Positions 17,901 through 27,174 are shown, numbered from the stretch's first letter. The stretch is DNA of 64,000 nucleotides from Amycolatopsis sp. CA-128772 (GCF_002904295.1 NZ_PPHG01000087.1:62001-126000); one strand, 5' to 3'. Made by a program: numbers and translations. The notes: generated by a model not told the origin, from the letters alone.

Positions 17901-20245
17901 GTCCGGACGCAGTCGCCGAACCGGACCGCCTGCCGCAGGTGCGCGGCCCAGTACGCGGGGTCGGTGGCCTGGGCGTCGGTGATCCAGCCGCCGGTCAGGT
18001 TCGACAGGAACGGCAGCGACGGCGCCGACCGCGGCACCGCGGCGACGGCCTCGGTGAATCCGGCCAGGATCGGGTCCATCATCGGCGAGTGGAAGGCGTG
18101 CGAAGTCACCAGCTCGCGGCACTGCACGTCACTGGACTTCAGCAGCGCGGCGAAGCCGGCGACGGCGTCGGACGGCCCGGCGACGACACACGTGCCCGGG
18201 CCGTTGACGCCGGCGATCGCCAGGCCCTCGGGCAGCCGTTGCGTCACGGCCTCTTCGTCGAGCTGGACGGCGAGCATCGCGCCCGCCGGCATGGCCTGCA
18301 TCAGCTCGCCGCGCCGGACGACCAGCCGCAGCGCGTCGGCCAGGGTGAACACCCCGGCGACGGTCGCGGCGACGTACTCGCCGACCGAGTGGCCGATCAT
18401 CGCCCCGGGCCGCACGCCCCAGCTGCGCCACAGCATGGCCAGCGCGTACTCGACGACGAACAGCGCGGGCTGGGTGTAGCGGGTCTCCCGCAGCTGCGCG
18501 TCGCCGCCGCGGTCGAAGATCAGCTCCTTCAGGCCCGGAAGCCCGGCCAGCTCGCAGCATTCGTCGACGGCCGCGGCGAACACAGGCTCGCTGCGGTACA
18601 GCTCCGAGCCCATCCCGGCGTACTGCGAACCCTGGCCCGGAAACAGGAACGCCACCTTGAGCTCGCCGGCCTCGGCCGTGAGCAGGCGCCGCGGGTCGCG
18701 CAGGCCGTCGACCGCGTCTTCGGAGTCCCGGGCGACGACGACCGCGCGGTGCGGGTATTCGGTGCGTCCGGCGGCGAGGGTGTGGGCGACGTCGGCGAGG
18801 TCGAGGTCGACGTCCCCGGCCAGCCGGTCGGCGAGCCGCCCGACGGCCGTGGCGAGGGTTTCCGGCGACTTCGCGGAGAGCCGCAGCAGGTGCGCCGGGT
18901 GCGGACGCCGGTGCCGTTGCGGGGCCGGGGCCTCCTCCAGCACCAGGTGGGCGTTGGTGCCGCCGACGCCGAACGAGCTGACGCCGGCCCGGCGCGGGGT
19001 GTCGGCCGCCTCCCACTTGGTCACGGTCCGCGCCGGGTAGAACGGGCTGCGCGGGAAGTCGATGCCCGGGTTGGGCTCGTCGTAGTTGATGGTCGGCGGG
19101 ATCAGCCCGTGCTCCATGGCGAGCACGGTCTTGATCAGCGCCACGACGCCGGCCGCCTGGGACAGGTGGCCGATGTTCGACTTCACCGAACCGATGGCGC
19201 ACCAGCCGGTGTCCGGCACGCCGTGTCCGTACACAGTGGACAGCGAAGTGATCTCGATCGGGTCGCCCAGCGCGGTTCCGGTGCCGTGCGCCTCGACGTA
19301 GCCGATGGTACGCGGGTTCACCCCGGCCATGCCGACCGCCTGCGCGATCGCCTCGGTCTGCCCCGCGACGCTCGGCGCGGAGAAGCCGACCTTCGTGGCG
19401 CCGTCGTTGTTGATCGCGTTGCCGAGCACGACCGCCCGGATGTGGTCGCCGTCCTCCAGGGCCTGCGACAGCCGCTTGACCAGCACGACGCCGACGCCGC
19501 TGCTCCAGACCGTGCCGTTGGCGCCGGCGTCGAACGCCCGGACGTGCCCGTCCGGCGAGGTGAAGCCCTCGACGCCCATGTACCCGATGCCGTGCGGCAT
19601 CTCCAGGTTCACGCCGCCGGCCAGCGCCATGTCGCATTCGCCGTTGCGCAGGGCCTCGCAGGCCAGGTGCACCGCGACCAGCGACGTCGAGCACGCCGTG
19701 TGGATCGCCAGGCTCGGGCCGCGCAGGTTCAGCTTGTAGGACACCGACGTCGTCAGGTAGCTCGGCTGGTTGCCGGTCGACATCCCGATGCCGCCGTGCT
19801 GCGACGCCATCACGCGCTCGTTGCGCAGCAGGTTCTCGATCAGGTAGCCGGTCCGGCCGGTGCCGCCGTAGACGCCGATCGCCCCGCGGTAGCGAGCCGG
19901 GTCGTAGCCGCCGTCGGTCAGCGCCGAGTGGCATGCTTCGAGGAACACGCGGTGCTGCGGATCGGTGATCTCGGCTTCGCGGCTGGTCATGCCGAACAGG
20001 TCGGCGTCGAACTCGTCGAAGCCGTCGACCACGGTGGTGGCGTTGACCCAGCTGGGATCGTCCAAAGTGGCCGGATCCGCGCCGCGGGCGAGCAGTTCCT
20101 CGCGGGTGGCGGGCTTGACGGACTCGACGCCGTCGACGAGGTTGCGCCAGAACTGGCGCAGGTCGCCGGCGCCGGGGACGCGGGCCGCCATGCCGACGAT
20201 CGCGATCGGGTCGGCGCTCGCGTCGGGTTCGAGGTCGTGGGTCAC
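14948..20245 (-). CDS. type I PKS module KS-AT-KR-DH-ACP, malonyl-specific
   Basis: 1765 residues, GTG start overlapping the previous stop. KS: active Cys in HTACSTSL (about 184), then HGTGT and NIGHL. AT: GHSVG (about 616) and HAFHSPMMDP (about 714), the malonyl-CoA signature. KR: GGTGGIG (about 1106) with catalytic Tyr in VDYCAANN. DH: H-x3-G-x4-P (HRISGIPVVP, about 1345) and the second acid in HPALLDVA. ACP: LGGNS at about 1693. The order has KR before DH, instead of the usual DH-KR. The expected outcome is a two-carbon extension reduced to an alkene. The lack of an LDD motif leaves KR stereochemistry open. Confidence 0.93.
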   Translation of the reverse strand: MTHDLEPDASADPIAIVGMAARVPGAGDLRQFWRNLVDGVESVKPATREELLARGADPATLDDPSWVNATTVVDGFDEFDADLFGMTSREAEITDPQHRVFLEACHSALTDGGYDPARYRGAIGVYGGTGRTGYLIENLLRNERVMASQHGGIGMSTGNQPSYLTTSVSYKLNLRGPSLAIHTACSTSLVAVHLACEALRNGECDMALAGGVNLEMPHGIGYMGVEGFTSPDGHVRAFDAGANGTVWSSGVGVVLVKRLSQALEDGDHIRAVVLGNAINNDGATKVGFSAPSVAGQTEAIAQAVGMAGVNPRTIGYVEAHGTGTALGDPIEITSLSTVYGHGVPDTGWCAIGSVKSNIGHLSQAAGVVALIKTVLAMEHGLIPPTINYDEPNPGIDFPRSPFYPARTVTKWEAADTPRRAGVSSFGVGGTNAHLVLEEAPAPQRHRRPHPAHLLRLSAKSPETLATAVGRLADRLAGDVDLDLADVAHTLAAGRTEYPHRAVVVARDSEDAVDGLRDPRRLLTAEAGELKVAFLFPGQGSQYAGMGSELYRSEPVFAAAVDECCELAGLPGLKELIFDRGGDAQLRETRYTQPALFVVEYALAMLWRSWGVRPGAMIGHSVGEYVAATVAGVFTLADALRLVVRRGELMQAMPAGAMLAVQLDEEAVTQRLPEGLAIAGVNGPGTCVVAGPSDAVAGFAALLKSSDVQCRELVTSHAFHSPMMDPILAGFTEAVAAVPRSAPSLPFLSNLTGGWITDAQATDPAYWAAHLRQAVRFGDCVRTLFAGGDRWALVECGPGHQLAGLARGQVPKGLPAPQPSLPGRTDREGDVETLHTAAGLLWTHGVSVESPVSGHRVPLPGYPYARRRYWVDPDPAGTVAEPARPSGPLPLDEWFAVPSWRQAGPELRREPFASCLAFVGDDVLPGLLRAAGVAVTEVRPGDRFARTSTGFTVRPGVREDYDELVAALGDRPERVVHAWALGGTETGMAAQDRGFFSVLNLVQAWGEPVRLDVLSSGTADVAGTDLIRPEHATLAGIARVVPLEVPGTVVRRIDVETVSGEVVAELFGPADVPEVALRRGRRWVMEHTQLTVPEVTPPVLREGGRYLITGGTGGIGITLAEDFALRVRANLILVTRSGLPARGEWAAYAEDDRTGRAIRAIRRMEAAGAVVHVVAADVTDPARLREVRELAEREFGGLDGIVHAAGLPGGGVAEVKERAAAEAVLGPKIGGTLALAEAFADLPMAFVALCSSVTAVSGDFGQVDYCAANNFLDAYARGDHGWQARVVSHGWGGWDEVGMAAEVAAPATIRSTRTKADGPVEHPVLTTRTGESCHGLVSANGHWLLAEHRISGIPVVPGTGHLETVRAAVEAARPRPGDGHVVELQDVAFLEPFSVPEGTVAEYRVSFDGDGFTVTSRAAGVTKVHVRGSAGWVPAPTTSTVDLDAVRGRTGVLDDGNAFGTGRTSMVTFGPRWAALRTHHVGEHEELASIVAPEAAAGDTGWGLHPALLDVATAFGRGRGSGTYLPMSYGRVVVHAPLPASFHSHLRYRDSGGDQVIAADLTLCDDTGRVLAEIEDFVLRQVDENAVSSKLGAAPKSTVDSAGIRPVDGAEAFLRALTPGLGGQVVISTRPVADLFARRVTAEGLEESEEVTETPAAQVQDDYLAPRTGLETEIARQWAEVLGVERVGVHDDFFALGGNSLVAIQLIAQVRKTTGARLAMKTLFESSTVAALAERIEELRSAALSRESAAPAAPEPAATTIPKLER

Positions 20246-23200
20246 AGCGGTCGCTCCTGTTCCTGGCCGGTCGTGCCGGCACTGCGGCGGGGTCTTCTGG
20301 ACGGGGTGCGCCCCCGGCGGGCGGCGACCCGCTCGGCGGCGCGGGCGAGCTCCGGGCTGGGTGCGGCCCCCGCGTGCAGGTGGGTGGCGAGGGCGCGGAC
20401 GGTGGGGTGGGTGAACAGGTCCACCATCGGGATGGTGCGGCCGAGCCGGGCGGTGACCTCGGCGTGGACGCGGGCCAGGGCGAGCGAATGCCCGCCGAGG
20501 TCGAAGAAGTTGTCGGTCACACCGACGGCGTCGAGGCCGAGGACCTCCCGCCAGGTGGCCGCGATGACCGCCTCGGTCGCGGCCGGCGCGGCGACGTCGG
20601 CGACGGGCGGCGGTTCCGGCCGTGACCGTGCGGCCGCCTTCGGCGCGGCGGTCCGGACGGCGGCCCGCGGGAGCTCCGGTGCGCACGCCGCGGCCGGCCG
20701 GTCCGGCTCGGCGACCAGGGCGGCGAGCAGCGCCGTGAAGTCCTCGGCCAGCGCGGTCATCCGGACGGCGTCGAAGAGGTCCGGATTGTAGAGCAGCTCG
20801 ACGCCGTGTTCGAGGACGTAGACGGTCAGGTCGAACGGCGAGCCGGGCTTTTCGACCGGCAGCCACGCCCCGCCGGCCCCGGGCAGGTCCAGCCGGGGTT
20901 CGGTGAAAGTCAGGACGTTGACCATCACCTGCACGAGCGGCGCCCGCGACGGGTCGCGCGGCACGCCGAGGGCGTCCACCAGCCGGTCGATCGGTGCGGC
21001 CGGGTGGGCGGTGGCGGCCAGCAGTTCCTCGCCGCCGGCCCGCACGAGCGTGCCGAAGTCCGTGTCTCGCGCGCGCAGCCGCACCGGGACGATGTCCACG
21101 AAGAACCCGGCGACGTCCTGGGTTTCGGCCAGCTGCCGGTCGGCGACGACGGTGGCGACCAGGTGATCGTCCCCGCCGGTGAGCCGCCGCAGCAGCTGCC
21201 CGAACGCGGCCAGCACCACGCCGGCGCGGGTGGTTCCGGTGCGCCGGGCCAGGTCCCCGACCGCGTCGGCGACGCCGGCGGGGAACGCCTGGTGGTGGCT
21301 CGCGCCGCGGTAGGTCTGCACGGCCGGGCGCGGCCGGTCCCGCGGCAGGTCCAGAGTGGACGGCGCACCGGCCAGGTGGCCGGTCCACCAGTCCAGGTCG
21401 ACGGCCTCGCGGCGGCGGTCGCGGTCGGCGCGCCAGACCGCGTAGTCCGCATAGGACACTCCGAGCGGGGGCAGCGCCTTCCCCCGGTATGCCGCGCTGA
21501 GGTCCGCGCAGAGGAGCTCCTGGGACCAGCCGTCGAACACCGCGTGGTGCAGGGTGAAGCCGAGGACGTGCTCGTCCGGGCCCAGCTCGTAGAGCCGCAC
21601 GCGCCACGGCGGTTCGCGGTCGAGCCGCACCGGGGTCGCCGCGTCGGCGGCCAGCCGGGCGCGCACGGCGTCCGCGGCCACCGGGATGACCGGCAGGGCC
21701 ACGTCGCCCGGGGGCAGGCACTCGGCCCGCGGGACGCCGTCGACCGGCCGGATGCGCCAGCGCAGCACGTCGTGGCGCTCGGCGACGGCCCGCAACGCGG
21801 CCCGCAGCGTCTCGACGTCGAGGGGCCCGGTCAGCCGGAACGCCATCGCGATGTTGTACGGCGCCGCGTCCGGGGCGAGCTGGTCGAGGAACCACAGCCG
21901 CCGCTGCGGCGGGGACAACGCGGGCGCGTGCCCGGTCGTCAGGCCCGGCCCGGTGAGCGGGGCGGCCGCGGCCACCCGCCGGGTGAGCTCGTCCAGGGTC
22001 CGCCCGGCGAAGACGTCCTCGACGGACACGTCGGCGGCGAGGTCCGCGCGCAGGGCCGCGACCAGCCGCATCGCGGCGATCGAATCGCCGCCGGAGAGCA
22101 GGAAGTCCGGACCGGCGCCCGGGCCGAGGACCTTGCGCCACACCGCTTCCACCGGCGAACCGGGCTCGCGGGCGGCCTCGGGCTCACTCCCGGCGAGGGC
22201 GCGCAGGGCGGGCCGGTCGATCTTCCCGGTGACGGCGTTCACGGGCAGGGCATCGAGCCGCCGGATGGCGGCCGGGCGCATCGCCTTGGTCAGCCGGTCC
22301 CCCGCGTACGCGTGGATGTCCTCGTCGGGCGGCGCCGACGTCGGCGTGAGGAACGCGACCAGCCGGGTGCCGCCGGGACCGGGGACGGCCTCGACCGCGA
22401 CGGCGGCGACGTCCGGGTGGGCGCCGAGCGCGGCCTCGACCTCGCCGAGCTCGATCCGCTGGCCGCGGACCTTCACCTGGCGGTCGGCGCGGCCGGCGAA
22501 CTCGAGCCGGCCGTCGGGGCGCAGCCGGGCCAGGTCGCCGGTGCGGTAGAGCCGCTCCCCCGGCGTGCCCGGGTCGCCGACGAACTTCCGCGCGGTCAGC
22601 CCGGGGCGGCCCAGGTACCCCGCGGCCACGCCGGGGCCGCCGATGACCAGCTCGCCCACCTCGCCCGGCAGGACGGGCCGCAGGTCGGCGTCGACGACGC
22701 ACGCGCGGTGGTTCGGCGTCGGCGTGCCCAGCGGCAGCGGGTCGGCCGGGATGCCGGTGACCTCGTCGGTGACCACGACGACGGTCGTTTCGGTCGGGCC
22801 GTAGACGTGGAAGAACCGGCGGCCGGGCAGCCAGCGGGCGGCCAGCTCGGCCGGCACCGGCTCGCCGCCGCAGGCCACGGTCCGCCAGCCGGGCACGTCC
22901 GCGGGGTCGAGCAGGGACAGCAGCGTCGGCGTGATGAAGCCGAAGTTCACGTCGTGCTCGACGACGAACCGGCGCAGCCGTTCCGGGTCGGCGCGGTCGG
23001 CCGACCCGGCCAGCTGCACCGAGCCGCCGACGGCGAGCGGCACGAAGACGTCCATGGTGAAGGCGTCGAAGCCGAGCGAAGAGATGCCGAGCGTCCGGGT
23101 GCCGGGACCGGCGCCGAGCCGCGTGGCGAACCCGCTCACGAAGGCGACGATGTTGCGGTGCCGGGTGAGCACGCCCTTCGGCCGGCCGGTCGAGCCGGAG

Positions 23201-23679
23201 GTGTAGAGCACGTGCGCGGTGTGGTCCGCGGTCGCGGGGCAGAGGCCCGGCACGCCGGGTGGCGGCACGTCGATCCCCTGTGCGGGCCCGAATTCCGCGA
23301 CGGCGGCGTCGCCGACGATCAGGGTCACCCCCGCATCGGCGGCGATGTCGGCCAGCCGGGCCCGCGGGCCGCCGGGTTCGAGCGGGACGTAACAGGCGCC
23401 GGAGAGCAGGACCCCGAGCACCGTGCTCACCAGGGCGGGCGTCCGGTGGGCACACACCCCGACCCGGGTTTCCGGGCCGGCCCCGCGCTCCCGCAGGGCG
23501 GCGGCGACCCCCCAGGCGGCGGCGGCGAGCTCAGCGTAGGTGAGCTCGGTGGCGCCCTGCCGCACGGCGGGCGCACCCGGCGTCCGCCGCGCCTGCGCGA
23601 GCACCAGCCCGGCGACCGTCGTGTCCGGATAGGACAGTGCCGGGCCGTCGATGCCGGTGCCGGGCAACGTGTCGGTCAA
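20242..23679 (-). CDS. NRPS A-PCP-C-PCP
   Basis: 1145 residues. A domain (about 25-500) with YTSGSTGRPKG and YGPTETT, then a first PCP (LSGGDS at about 527), a C domain with HHAVFDG at about 710, and a second PCP (LGGHS at about 1059) with no A domain of its own. A-domain pocket residues read as D-A-M-F-A-G-V-V-V, which I cannot assign to a substrate. The Asp at the first position fits an alpha-amino acid. I chose the TTG at 23679 because GGGGAG lies six bases upstream and no better start is in frame. It lies 57 bp after the previous gene. The second PCP must be loaded by this or another A domain, or hold the condensed chain. Confidence 0.9.
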   Translation of the reverse strand: MTDTLPGTGIDGPALSYPDTTVAGLVLAQARRTPGAPAVRQGATELTYAELAAAAWGVAAALRERGAGPETRVGVCAHRTPALVSTVLGVLLSGACYVPLEPGGPRARLADIAADAGVTLIVGDAAVAEFGPAQGIDVPPPGVPGLCPATADHTAHVLYTSGSTGRPKGVLTRHRNIVAFVSGFATRLGAGPGTRTLGISSLGFDAFTMDVFVPLAVGGSVQLAGSADRADPERLRRFVVEHDVNFGFITPTLLSLLDPADVPGWRTVACGGEPVPAELAARWLPGRRFFHVYGPTETTVVVVTDEVTGIPADPLPLGTPTPNHRACVVDADLRPVLPGEVGELVIGGPGVAAGYLGRPGLTARKFVGDPGTPGERLYRTGDLARLRPDGRLEFAGRADRQVKVRGQRIELGEVEAALGAHPDVAAVAVEAVPGPGGTRLVAFLTPTSAPPDEDIHAYAGDRLTKAMRPAAIRRLDALPVNAVTGKIDRPALRALAGSEPEAAREPGSPVEAVWRKVLGPGAGPDFLLSGGDSIAAMRLVAALRADLAADVSVEDVFAGRTLDELTRRVAAAAPLTGPGLTTGHAPALSPPQRRLWFLDQLAPDAAPYNIAMAFRLTGPLDVETLRAALRAVAERHDVLRWRIRPVDGVPRAECLPPGDVALPVIPVAADAVRARLAADAATPVRLDREPPWRVRLYELGPDEHVLGFTLHHAVFDGWSQELLCADLSAAYRGKALPPLGVSYADYAVWRADRDRRREAVDLDWWTGHLAGAPSTLDLPRDRPRPAVQTYRGASHHQAFPAGVADAVGDLARRTGTTRAGVVLAAFGQLLRRLTGGDDHLVATVVADRQLAETQDVAGFFVDIVPVRLRARDTDFGTLVRAGGEELLAATAHPAAPIDRLVDALGVPRDPSRAPLVQVMVNVLTFTEPRLDLPGAGGAWLPVEKPGSPFDLTVYVLEHGVELLYNPDLFDAVRMTALAEDFTALLAALVAEPDRPAAACAPELPRAAVRTAAPKAAARSRPEPPPVADVAAPAATEAVIAATWREVLGLDAVGVTDNFFDLGGHSLALARVHAEVTARLGRTIPMVDLFTHPTVRALATHLHAGAAPSPELARAAERVAARRGRTPSRRPRRSAGTTGQEQERPL

Positions 23680-23736
23680 CGTGAACTCCCCAGTTCGGTA
23701 CGGCCGCGGTGGCGGCCGGGTGGTCGTGCGTGCCGG

Positions 23737-26700
23737 TCACGGGTGGTGTCCCGGGACGGGCGGGTCGATCCAGCAGCGGGTGCGCCGGAACGGGTGGCCG
23801 GGCAGCGGCACCCGGCCGGGGCGGGCGCCGTCGTGACGATTGGCCCAGTCGACATTCGCGCCGCCGATCCAGCGGGCGGCCAGTTCCCGGGCCGCACCCG
23901 GCGGCCCGGCCACCTCGAGCGGCCCGGCCAGCACCGTCTCCAGCGCCTCGACCGCCTCGGCCGCCGTCGTCGCGACCACGGCCGCGCGGACCGGGAGCTC
24001 CCGGCGTCCGACCGCGAGGGTGTACGCCACGTCCGCCAGGTCCGGCGGGTCCGCCGCGAGCCGGTCCCGCAACGCCGAAAGCGCCTGTCGCAAGGCGTTG
24101 CCGTCCTGTGCGGACACCGGCAGGACGTACGGGCCGTCGGCCGTCACCCGCGGTCCCGGCGCGGGGGCCTCCTCGACGATCACGTGGACGTTGGTCCCGC
24201 CCATGCCGAACGCGCTGACCCCGGCCACCCGGCGCGGGGCCTCCGGCCAGTCCGTGGCCTTGACCGGCACGTAACACGGCCCGCCCGCCAGGTCGACCTC
24301 CGGGTGCGGGGCCGTGAAGTGCAGGTTCGGCGGGATCACGCCGTGGCGCACCGCCAGCACCGCCTTGATCAGCCCGGCCACGCCGGCGGCCGCGTCGAGG
24401 TGGCCGATGTTCGTCTTGACCGAGCCCAGCGCGCAGGTGCCCGGCGGCACGTCCCGGTACACCCGGTTGAGCGCCGCCACCTCGATCGCGTCGCCCAGCG
24501 GGGTGCCGCTGCCGTGCGCCTCGATCAGCCGGACCTCCGCCGGGTCGACCTCGGCCACCGCCAGTGCTTCGGCCACCGCCGCCGCCTGCCCGGCCGGGCT
24601 CGGCACCGCGTACCCGGCGCGGTCGCCGCCGTCGTTGGTCATCGCCCAGCCGGGCAGCACGGCGTGGATGTGGTCGGCGTCGGCCAGGGCGTCGGACAAC
24701 CGCCGCAGCACCACGACCCCGGCACCCGAACCGAACCCCGCGCCGGCGGCCGCCGCGTCGAACGACCGGCACCGGCCGTCCGGTGACGCCATGCCGCCGG
24801 CGCGGTAGCGCGGCCACGTGACGCTCACTCCCCCGGCGATCGCCAGGTCGCAGCGGTATTCGGCGAGGCTCTGCGCGGCCAGCCCGACCGCGGCGAGCGA
24901 GCTCGAACAGGCACTTTGGACGGCCACCGCGGGCCCGGTCAGGCCGAACCGGTAGGCGAGCTGGCCGGGCAGGTGGTCGGTGAGCTGGCGGCCGAGCAGC
25001 CGGCCCTCCCAGTCGTCCGGGTCGACGTCGCCGCTCACCGCCGGGTTCCCGAACAGGTGGAACAGGAAGTACCGGTTCACCCCGGCCGAGGTGAACACGC
25101 CGACCGGGCCGTCCTCCCGCGCCGGGTCGCGGCCCGCGTCCTCCAGGGCCTGCCAGGCCGTTTCCAGGAACAGCCGGTGCTGCGGGTCGGTGCGGGCGGC
25201 CTCCTCGGCGGTGAACCCGAAGAACCCCGCGTCGAAGTCCTCGACACCGTCGAGCCGGCCCCCGGCGCGCACGTGCGCCGGGTCCGCGCGCAGGCCGGGG
25301 CCGATGCCGAGGGCGGCCAGCTCGTCGTCGGTGTAGTCGTGGATCGAATCCGTTCCCGCGCAGAGGTTCCACCAGAACGCGTCCACGTCCGGCGCGCCGG
25401 GGAACCGGCAGGCGAGCCCGACGACGGCGATCAGGTCGCTGCCGGGTTCGTCCTCGCCCGGCGGGTCCGCCCCGGGCCGGGGTTCGTCCGAAGTGGACTG
25501 TTCCAGGTACGCGGCCTGCGCGGCGATGGTCGGGTGCTCCAGCAGGCCCAGCAGCAGGACGTCGGCCCCGAACTCGGCCGCCAGCCGCTGCTGGACCCGG
25601 CCCAGCAGCAGGGAATGCCCGCCGACGTCGAAGAACGCGTCGGTGGTGGCGATCCGGTCGTGCCCGAGCACCGCGCACCAGATCGCGTGCACCCGGCGCT
25701 GCGCCGGGGTCATCGGCGCGGCCGGCACGGGCGCGGGCGGCCGCGGGTCCGGAAGCGCTTCCTCGTCGAGCTTGCCGCTGACGGTGAGCGGGAACGCCGC
25801 CACCACGGTCACCGCGCCGGGCACCGAGTGCCCGGGCAGCACCTCGGCCAGGGCGCCCCGCAGCGCGGTTCCGTCCGGCCGGGACCCCGGCACCGGGACG
25901 ACGTAGGCGAGCAAGTCGCCGTCGCGCACGACGGCCCGCGCTTCGGCCACTTCGGGCTGTTCGCCGAGCCGCGCCTCGACCTCGGTCAGCTCGATCCGGA
26001 AGCCACGCACCTTGACCTGCCGGTCCAGCCGGCCGAGGCAGACGAGGGTGCCGTCGGACCGGACCCGGCCGAGGTCGCCGGTGCGGTAGCTGCGGACGCC
26101 GGCGGCGGACGTGCCGAACGCCGGGCTCGGCTGGTCGAAGTAGCCGTCGACCAGGTATTCGCCGCTGACTTCCAGCTCGCCGCCGTCGAGCACGGTGAGC
26201 GTGTAACCCGGCAGCGCGGTCCCGATGGGCAGCGGGCCGGTGGCGTCGTCGCCGACGTCCGCGGCGGTCAGCCGGTACTGCGCGGCGAAGGTCACCTCGG
26301 TCGCGCCGTACCCGTTGACGTAGACACAATCGGGCGCGAACCGGCCGCGGCGGACGTCGGCGTAGGTGGCCTGCTCGCCGCCCAGCAGGACGGTCCGCAC
26401 CGAGGGCAGGTCGCCGTCGAGCGCGTCGAGCAGGTAGCGGTAGACCGTGGGCGTCGAGTGGTAGACGGTCACCTCGTGCCGCGCGAGCTCGCGGGCCGCG
26501 TGGGCCACGCCGTGGGCGCGGACGTCGACCGGCACCACGGCGGCGCCGGTCAGCAGCGCCGGGTAGAGGTCGGGGATCGCCGCGTCGAAGCCGAAGGAGG
26601 CCAGCAGGCTGACCCGGTCCGCGGCGGTGATGCCGAGCGTCGCGATCTGGTTGTCCACGACGTGCCGGAGGTTGCGGTGGGTCTGCGCGACCGCCTTCGG

Positions 26701-27174
26701 CGTCCCGGTGGAGCCGGAGGTGAACAGCACGTAGGCCGGGGTGCCGGGGTCCGGGTCGGGCACCGGCAGCGGCGCGGTGTCCTTTCCGGACCGCACGAGC
26801 CGGGCGGACCCGTTGCGGCACAGCGCTTCCGCCAGCTCGACGTGCCCAGGACCGGCGAGCACGGCCGACACGCGGGCCGCCGCGACCTGGTGGGCGAGCC
26901 GGTCCCGCGGGAACGTCGGGTCGAGCGGGACGTAGGCGCAGCCCGCGGCCAGGGTGCCGAGGATCGCCGCGATGGCGGGCGTGCCGTGCCCGGTGACCAG
27001 GCCGACGAACTCACCCGGCCGCACCCCGGCGTCGAGCAGCCGGGCGGCATGCCCGCCGGCCAGCGCGGCCAGCCGGCCGTAGCTCACCGCGGTGCCCGCC
27101 TCGAGGACCGCGATCCGGTCGGGTGAGCGCCGGGCGAGATCCGCGAAACGTCTGAGAATTCCGGCGTGCGTCAT
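23737..27174 (-). CDS. NRPS-PKS loading protein A-PCP-KS without an acyltransferase
   Basis: 1145 residues. A domain (about 5-490) with FTSGSTGTPK and an unusual GYGATE in place of GYGPTE. Pocket residues read as D-A-P-H-L-G-G-F-A, no confident substrate. The PCP has VGGHS at about 517. The ketosynthase (about 595-1030) has the active Cys in QSACSSSL, a variant HGSGT and TNIGHL, so it looks active. After the KS only a linker remains, ending in PLPGHPFRRTRCW, which resembles the segment normally found after an AT. AT and ACP are absent. It is the first gene of the assembly line. The ATG at 27174 overlaps the stop of a 22-codon leader ORF. Confidence 0.88.
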   Translation of the reverse strand: MTHAGILRRFADLARRSPDRIAVLEAGTAVSYGRLAALAGGHAARLLDAGVRPGEFVGLVTGHGTPAIAAILGTLAAGCAYVPLDPTFPRDRLAHQVAAARVSAVLAGPGHVELAEALCRNGSARLVRSGKDTAPLPVPDPDPGTPAYVLFTSGSTGTPKAVAQTHRNLRHVVDNQIATLGITAADRVSLLASFGFDAAIPDLYPALLTGAAVVPVDVRAHGVAHAARELARHEVTVYHSTPTVYRYLLDALDGDLPSVRTVLLGGEQATYADVRRGRFAPDCVYVNGYGATEVTFAAQYRLTAADVGDDATGPLPIGTALPGYTLTVLDGGELEVSGEYLVDGYFDQPSPAFGTSAAGVRSYRTGDLGRVRSDGTLVCLGRLDRQVKVRGFRIELTEVEARLGEQPEVAEARAVVRDGDLLAYVVPVPGSRPDGTALRGALAEVLPGHSVPGAVTVVAAFPLTVSGKLDEEALPDPRPPAPVPAAPMTPAQRRVHAIWCAVLGHDRIATTDAFFDVGGHSLLLGRVQQRLAAEFGADVLLLGLLEHPTIAAQAAYLEQSTSDEPRPGADPPGEDEPGSDLIAVVGLACRFPGAPDVDAFWWNLCAGTDSIHDYTDDELAALGIGPGLRADPAHVRAGGRLDGVEDFDAGFFGFTAEEAARTDPQHRLFLETAWQALEDAGRDPAREDGPVGVFTSAGVNRYFLFHLFGNPAVSGDVDPDDWEGRLLGRQLTDHLPGQLAYRFGLTGPAVAVQSACSSSLAAVGLAAQSLAEYRCDLAIAGGVSVTWPRYRAGGMASPDGRCRSFDAAAAGAGFGSGAGVVVLRRLSDALADADHIHAVLPGWAMTNDGGDRAGYAVPSPAGQAAAVAEALAVAEVDPAEVRLIEAHGSGTPLGDAIEVAALNRVYRDVPPGTCALGSVKTNIGHLDAAAGVAGLIKAVLAVRHGVIPPNLHFTAPHPEVDLAGGPCYVPVKATDWPEAPRRVAGVSAFGMGGTNVHVIVEEAPAPGPRVTADGPYVLPVSAQDGNALRQALSALRDRLAADPPDLADVAYTLAVGRRELPVRAAVVATTAAEAVEALETVLAGPLEVAGPPGAARELAARWIGGANVDWANRHDGARPGRVPLPGHPFRRTRCWIDPPVPGHHP

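Noticed and set aside
6887-20791. Very long plus-strand reading frames opposite the NRPS/PKS genes
   Set aside because: They lie antisense to clear multidomain enzymes, have Arg/Gln/Gly-rich composition typical of high-GC shadow frames, and show no domain.
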